In this document: in pieces, positions 7,296 to 10,884 of the stretch
How positions within the stretch are numbered: position 1 is the first letter of the stretch
Layout: every line of letters starts with the position of its first letter
Origin: PHAA01 sp964584415
Lineage (GTDB): Bacteria > Bacillota > Syntrophomonadia > Syntrophomonadales > Syntrophomonadaceae
Direction of reading: 5' to 3'
Assembly (NCBI GenBank): GCA_964584415.1
Contig: CAZOZX010000071.1
Span: forward strand, 1 to 10,884
DNA: 10,884 bases
Made by a program: the position numbers and the translations under genes
Notes under the pieces: generated by a model
Databases searched by the model: none
What the model saw: the letters and a program-made list of their open reading frames with translations, nothing else
What the model was told of the DNA's origin: nothing

Positions 7296-7889
7296 CTATG
7301 ACCTGTTCCGGCGTTTACTGCCAGTGGAAAGCATTACTGCCAAAAGGATCAAACCAACGATGATAGCTATTATCGTTACATAATTATGTCCCCCGGTGCC
7401 TTCCTGCCCTGGTGGCTGTTGCTGGTCGGGAGCCGGGGAGGGAATCGGGGCGGGTTCCCGGCGCTGGCCGCTAAAATCCGCGGTCAGCTGGCCGCTCTTG
7501 GTCATATAAGAGTAATTCACAGCGGCTTGGCCTTTTATCTGATACTGGGCTTCAACCCTGCGGATAACAAAGTCAGCCGGGCCTTTGACCAGGCCAAACT
7601 CATTGATATCGAAGTGGGCCTTAATCCCCTCTCCCTCCACATCACCGCTGTAATCTCCAACAATGTTCAGAGGATACTGTTTGAAATCGCCGCTGACCTC
7701 AACCTGATTACCCAGCTTCCTTATATCAATTTCGGCAGGAATCTGCTGTCCGTTACTGGTGGTAATTAAAATGTCGTAGAGGCCACTCCAATCCGGACCG
7801 CTGCCAGCTGCCCCAACCGCAGGATTAAATCCGATCAGCCCCCCTATTACCATCAATATCAAGGCTAAGAATTTACGTTTGATCCGCAT
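7296..7889 (-). CDS. Secreted protein with C-terminal membrane anchor, unknown function
   Basis: I do not recognise the family. The 197 residues begin with a classical signal peptide: basic MRIKRK, a hydrophobic core to about residue 20, and likely cleavage near VGA-A at 27-28. Residues about 30-140 form a polar, beta-rich-looking domain with no cysteine. A proline/glutamine-rich linker (144-163) leads to a hydrophobic segment (171-188) and a basic tail (KRRNRS). The architecture resembles a sortase substrate, but no LPxTG-like motif precedes the hydrophobic segment, so a plain membrane anchor is more likely. The start has a strong GAGGAGG at 7894-7900, 4 bases upstream. It converges on the VOC gene with only 7 bases between the stops and diverges from the flavoprotein gene. 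Confidence 0.85.
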   Translation of the reverse strand: MRIKRKFLALILMVIGGLIGFNPAVGAAGSGPDWSGLYDILITTSNGQQIPAEIDIRKLGNQVEVSGDFKQYPLNIVGDYSGDVEGEGIKAHFDINEFGLVKGPADFVIRRVEAQYQIKGQAAVNYSYMTKSGQLTADFSGQRREPAPIPSPAPDQQQPPGQEGTGGHNYVTIIAIIVGLILLAVMLSTGSKRRNRS

Positions 7890-7934
7890 AAGTCCTCCTC
7901 AAATATGAGTATCGTTTTTATCTTTTATACTTAT

Positions 7935-7984
7935 ATTATATAGGTAGAAATAGAATGCTAAGCATCTCCTGATTGTTATATAAT
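7935..7984. promoter_or_regulatory. Divergent promoter pair with central palindrome
   Basis: A TATAAT on the minus strand (7935-7940) faces away from a TATAAT on the plus strand (7979-7984). Both have weak -35 matches. Midway between them is the palindrome ATGCT-A-AGCAT (7955-7965), which covers where both -35 elements would fall. This arrangement fits a shared operator for the secreted-protein gene and the flavoprotein gene. It is inferred from position only. Confidence 0.4.
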
Positions 7985-8008
7985 TTATTAATCAGATCTC
8001 TCAGGCAG

Positions 8009-8050
8009 CAGTCTGGTTTCCCCTGGCGGATCCAGAGACTGTCTTTCTTA
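8009..8050 (+). promoter_or_regulatory. Leader hairpin with U-rich tail upstream of the flavoprotein gene
   Basis: CAGTCT (8009-8014) pairs with AGACTG (8036-8041), and an inner CTGG/CCAG (8023-8026 with 8032-8035) closes a 5-base loop. An 8-base bulge interrupts the left side. The stem is followed by TCTTTCTTATT and then the ribosome site AAGGAG at 8057-8062. It could be an attenuator or an mRNA-stability hairpin. It does not match the conserved FMN riboswitch. Confidence 0.35.
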
Positions 8051-8073
8051 TTATGAAAGGAGTCACAAGAAAC

Positions 8074-8586
8074 ATGACCCAAAAGATTCCCTTTGAACAG
8101 TATGCCCAGGAATTCCTTACTCAATTGCCCCGGGGGGCATTCTTAACAGTAAAAGACGGCGAGCGTTTAAATACCATGACCATAGGCTGGGGTAATGTCG
8201 GCTATATATGGCAGAAGCCAGTAATCACCGTAATGGTTCGTTATTCGCGTCATACCTATGGTTTGATTGATAATGCCCCGGATTTTTCGGTCAGTCTGCC
8301 TGCTCCCGGCGAGATGAGGAAAGCCTTGGCCATAGCCGGCAGCGTATCGGGGCGTGATGTAGATAAGTTTGTCGCTGCGGGTGTATCCGCCCAGCCGGCT
8401 CGTTCCATTCAGAGTCCGGTTATTAATGGATGCAGTCTTATTTTTGAATGCAGAACAATTTTTAAGCAAATTATGGACCCCAACCTGCTCGATAACAATG
8501 TACAATCCAGCTATTATGCCAGTAACGATTACCATGTGATGTATTATGGTGAAATCGTTGATTGTTATAAGCAAACTAATCAATAG
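8074..8586 (+). CDS. Flavin reductase-like FMN-binding protein
   Basis: This 170-residue cytoplasmic flavoprotein belongs to the flavin reductase-like/flavoredoxin family, which binds FMN in a split-barrel dimer and moves electrons between NAD(P)H, flavins and partner proteins. Family features visible are N33-T-MTIGWG (33-40), the WQKPVITV strand (46-53), RYSRHTY (56-62), which normally contacts the FMN phosphate, FSVSLP about 10 residues later, and the GCSLIFECR strand towards the C-terminus. I prefer ATG 8074, with AAGGAG 11 bases upstream (8057-8062). The in-frame ATG at 8053 overlaps that ribosome site and is less likely. It may help recycle reduced flavin or respond to oxygen in an anaerobe, but the partner is unknown. 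Confidence 0.9.
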   Translation: MTQKIPFEQYAQEFLTQLPRGAFLTVKDGERLNTMTIGWGNVGYIWQKPVITVMVRYSRHTYGLIDNAPDFSVSLPAPGEMRKALAIAGSVSGRDVDKFVAAGVSAQPARSIQSPVINGCSLIFECRTIFKQIMDPNLLDNNVQSSYYASNDYHVMYYGEIVDCYKQTNQ

Positions 8587-8620
8587 CCCTATTTAGATTG
8601 TCCAATCAATAAGGAAAAGT

Positions 8621-8657
8621 AAACGGCTGCATCATTATAATGATTGCAGCCGTTTTT
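8621..8657. terminator. Bidirectional intrinsic terminator
   Basis: AAACGGCTGCA pairs with TGCAGCCGTTT, extended inward by TCATTA/TAATGA with one bulged base. On the plus strand a run of five T (8653-8657) follows. On the minus strand the stem is followed by a weaker T-rich stretch. It lies between the convergent flavoprotein and LCP genes and probably serves both. Confidence 0.9.
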
Positions 8658-8681
8658 CGGTTTATTTAAAAAGTGTTTTTA

Positions 8682-9869
8682 CTAAGGTCTAATTTCGGTA
8701 CCTTTGGTATCCGTATCGCTCTTTCCATTGCTTGAATCGTCGCTCTTGGCGTCCTTATCTACGGTGGTCTGATCGGTTTGATCTTCCTTGTCGCTCACCG
8801 GTTCCTCCCCAGTAGTCGTATCTTTATCCTGGTTGGCTTCACTATCCTGGTTTAAGATCTCCGAACCTGTCTCACTTTTTACCTGGCCCTCCGTCCCTTC
8901 AGGCTTGGTCTGGGCTACCGCTGGGACCGCATTGGTTTTCGCGGGCTGGGCGGAAGGCGGGGTTTCCTGTACCACCTTGATGGTCGCGCCCTTCTTCAAG
9001 TCGTCAATAAGAGTACTGGCTATCTTCTTGTCCGCTTCCCAATAACTGGCCCCGGTAATGTTGTCATGCAAAAAATACCCGGGCAACGTCAGGGTGATAA
9101 TATTATTCATGTCCATCTTCTGCGCCATCTTACCCAGATATACCATGTCCTGTACCGGGATGTTGGTATTTACGTTCTTATATAGCTGGGGAATGAGCTG
9201 GGGCAGTTTAAGTATGGTCTTGGTCTGCAGCATTTCTGAGGCCAGGGCCTTGATAAACTTCTGCTGATTTTCAGTACGCCCGATATCAGCGGTCGGGCCG
9301 CCCCGGTAACGCACGTAAGCCAGGGCTTCTTGCCCATTAAGATATTGATACCCTTTTTGGAGGTTGATTGCTAACTCCGGATAAACCGGATCGGCATGGT
9401 ACATGTTCGATTCTACGTTGATGTGGACTCCACCCAGGGCATCAACAATATCTCCGAATCCCCCGAAATTGGTTACCACGTAATAATCAACCGGCACGTT
9501 CAGGATATCACTGACCTGGCGGCAGGCCGCCTGCGGTCCCTGGGCTAAATTAACGCTGTTGATTTTATCGTAATGGCCAGATGAAGTCTTGATCCGGGTA
9601 TCACGAGGTATGGATATCATTACCACCTGCTGGGTGGTGGTATCCAGGCTGGCCAGGATCATCGTATCACTGCGGCTGTTCTCCTTGGCATTGCGGGCAT
9701 CGATACCCATCAGCAATATATTGATGTTCTTCCCTTTGGCTTCCTTGGTTTGCACCGACTCAAAGAAGATGTTGTTAAGTTGTCCCCCCACCAGGATACC
9801 TATCAGCATCATAACCGCGAAAAGCGCAATTATCCCGGCTATGCCTTTTTTGTTCCTTAACCATGTCAT
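8682..9869 (-). CDS. LCP-family (LytR-CpsA-Psr) cell-wall polymer ligase
   Basis: LCP proteins sit in the membrane and transfer undecaprenyl-linked polymers such as teichoic acid or capsule to peptidoglycan. The protein has 395 residues. A short cytoplasmic basic end (RNKK) precedes a membrane segment at about 10-29. The LCP domain spans about 47-300 with the expected residues: SRSD ending at D68, IPRD (R89, D90), DKINSVN (101-107), VDALGGV (142-148), and RYRGGPTADIGR-x-ENQQ (R187, R189, D195, R198) holding the pyrophosphate-binding arginines. The last 95 or so residues are a low-complexity tail rich in D, E, K, S, T, P and Q, with no known domain. The ATG has GGGGAGAGG upstream at about 9 bases. 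It lies 137 bases after hflX on the same strand. Confidence 0.93.
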   Translation of the reverse strand: MTWLRNKKGIAGIIALFAVMMLIGILVGGQLNNIFFESVQTKEAKGKNINILLMGIDARNAKENSRSDTMILASLDTTTQQVVMISIPRDTRIKTSSGHYDKINSVNLAQGPQAACRQVSDILNVPVDYYVVTNFGGFGDIVDALGGVHINVESNMYHADPVYPELAINLQKGYQYLNGQEALAYVRYRGGPTADIGRTENQQKFIKALASEMLQTKTILKLPQLIPQLYKNVNTNIPVQDMVYLGKMAQKMDMNNIITLTLPGYFLHDNITGASYWEADKKIASTLIDDLKKGATIKVVQETPPSAQPAKTNAVPAVAQTKPEGTEGQVKSETGSEILNQDSEANQDKDTTTGEEPVSDKEDQTDQTTVDKDAKSDDSSNGKSDTDTKGTEIRP

Positions 9870-10006
9870 TGAACTAAACCTCTCCCCATAATATCCATAT
9901 TAATTAAACCACTTAATTTTACTCCTGTTTCCATTGTCCTGTCTATCGCTATAAGGGTTAAATTCCTTTTAATAATTGATGTTTATTATTGATTGGGTGG
10001 GAATTA
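9870..10006 (-). other. hflX-LCP intergenic gap
   Basis: The 137 A/T-rich bases hold no clear intrinsic terminator after hflX; the only inverted repeat, AATAATT/AATTATT, has short arms, a long loop and no T tract. A weak promoter candidate for the LCP gene is TTAAGT, 17 bases, TATTAT close to the ribosome site. The two genes may be partly co-transcribed. Confidence 0.35.
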
Positions 10007-10884
10007 TTATGTCAAGGTTTTCTCCAATTCAGCTTCCGTTTTTAATAGTCTTTCTATGGATGTAAGTAATTCCCTGATCCCAGCCCCGGTTTTGGCTGAA
10101 ACAAAGACCTGGCCATTGAAAGCAGTTGGGCTTATATCGATTAAATCGGTCTTATTGTATACGGTCACGATCCTCTCCGGCTCAGCCCCCAGTTCCTGCA
10201 GAACCCGCTCCACAACCTGTTCCTTTTCCAGGCTTTCCGCTTCAGCAACGTCTACCACGTGCAGCAAAAGATCGGCATCGACGGCTTCCTCCAGGGTGGA
10301 TCGGAAGGCCGCCACCAAGTGGTGGGGCAGGTTCTGGATGAATCCAACCGTATCGGTGATCAGGACCTCGGTCCCCCCCGGCAGGCTGATCTTGCGGGTG
10401 GTGGTATCAAGGGTCTGAAATAGTCGGCTGTCGGCCTCCACCGGTGATTCGCCTTTGCGGTGGGCAGTTTTGCAGATGGCATTGAACAGCGATGATTTGC
10501 CGGCATTAGTGTAGCCTACCAGGGAAACTGTCTTCAATCCGACCCGCCGCCTTTGCTTGCGGTGCAATTCCCGGGTCTGCCGGACTTTTTGCATCTGATT
10601 TTTGATATCTCGAATCCGGTTGCGAATGCGCCGCCGGTCCAGTTCTATCTTTTGCTCACCGGCTCCGGCCCTTGTGCCGATGCCACCGCTCAGGCGGCTC
10701 ATCTCGGCTCCTTTTCCGGTTAAACGGGGCAGGCGGTATTCAAGATTAGCCAGCTCTACCTGCAGAATACCTTCTTTGGTCCGCGCCCTTTGGCTGAATA
10801 TGTCCAGGATCAGCATGGTCCGGTCCACGATTTTAACCCCGACTGCTTCCTCAAGATTGCGCAGCTGCACTGGCGACAATTCAC
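10007..10884 (-). CDS. hflX: GTPase HflX, 5' end off window
   Basis: HflX is a cytoplasmic GTPase that binds the large ribosomal subunit and helps rescue or split stalled or hibernating ribosomes. The visible 291 residues begin in ELSPVQLRNLEEAVG, a conserved block inside the HflX N-terminal domain. That is followed by DRTMLILDIFSQRA, the arginine-rich coiled segment (ELDRRRIRNRIRDIK), and the GTPase domain: the P-loop GYTNAGKSS (10490-10516), DTVGF (G3), NKTD (G4) and SAKTG (G5). The frame is open at the right edge (GAA TTG reads E-L), so roughly 130 N-terminal residues are missing given the usual 400-430; the TTG at 10879 is not the true start. The C-terminus is short, ending soon after the GTPase domain. 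Confidence 0.96.
   Translation of the reverse strand, partial: ELSPVQLRNLEEAVGVKIVDRTMLILDIFSQRARTKEGILQVELANLEYRLPRLTGKGAEMSRLSGGIGTRAGAGEQKIELDRRRIRNRIRDIKNQMQKVRQTRELHRKQRRRVGLKTVSLVGYTNAGKSSLFNAICKTAHRKGESPVEADSRLFQTLDTTTRKISLPGGTEVLITDTVGFIQNLPHHLVAAFRSTLEEAVDADLLLHVVDVAEAESLEKEQVVERVLQELGAEPERIVTVYNKTDLIDISPTAFNGQVFVSAKTGAGIRELLTSIERLLKTEAELEKTLT

Noticed and set aside
7311..7341. Direct repeat TTACTGCC near the convergent gene ends
   Set aside because: Two copies of 8 bases inside a coding sequence, with no target-site or mobile-element context, are most likely chance.
7985..8073. FMN riboswitch before the flavoprotein gene
   Set aside because: The leader is too short and lacks the conserved multi-arm RFN core; only a simple hairpin is visible.
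10877..10879. TTG at 10879 as the hflX start
   Set aside because: It falls inside the conserved ELSPVQLRNLEE block, with the frame open to the edge, so the true start is outside the window.

Overview
The window looks like chromosomal DNA of a low-to-moderate GC Firmicute of the Clostridia type. Supporting signs are strong GGAGG-type ribosome sites, several TTG starts, intrinsic hairpin terminators, an LCP-family wall protein, an HflX GTPase and an M3-type PepF. A syntrophic or anaerobic clostridial relative (Syntrophomonas-like) is a guess from overall protein flavour and is not proven. No rRNA, tRNA, CRISPR array, phage gene or insertion sequence was seen.

Left part (1-5216, minus strand). 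pepF, a cytoplasmic zinc oligopeptidase, is followed by a strong hairpin terminator and then by a very large gene that runs off the left edge (1104 codons visible). That gene is the most unusual item. Its N-terminus is a GT-A glycosyltransferase-like domain resembling GT81 glucosyl-3-phosphoglycerate synthases but without a DxD metal motif. A long domain of about 580 residues that I cannot assign follows, and then a GH130-type mannoside phosphorylase domain. It is a candidate single-chain machine for making and recycling a mannose- or glucose-containing glycan or solute.

Centre (5217-7288). A divergent regulatory region with an extended -10 promoter drives glnA (glutamine synthetase type I, plus strand). 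A small VOC (glyoxalase/bleomycin-resistance fold) gene overlaps the glnA stop by 11 bases and is probably translationally coupled to it.

Centre-right (7296-8657). A secreted, C-terminally membrane-anchored protein of unknown function (minus) faces a flavin-reductase-like FMN protein (plus). They diverge from a compact region with two TATAAT boxes placed symmetrically around a small palindrome. The flavoprotein leader carries a hairpin with a U-rich tail, and its gene ends at a strong bidirectional terminator.

Right part (8682-10884, minus strand). An LCP (LytR-CpsA-Psr) wall-polymer ligase with a long acidic C-terminal tail lies downstream of hflX, a ribosome-associated GTPase whose N-terminus is off the right edge.

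Most genes are ordinary housekeeping. The glycosyltransferase-like/GH130 fusion and the glnA-VOC coupling are the points most worth following.
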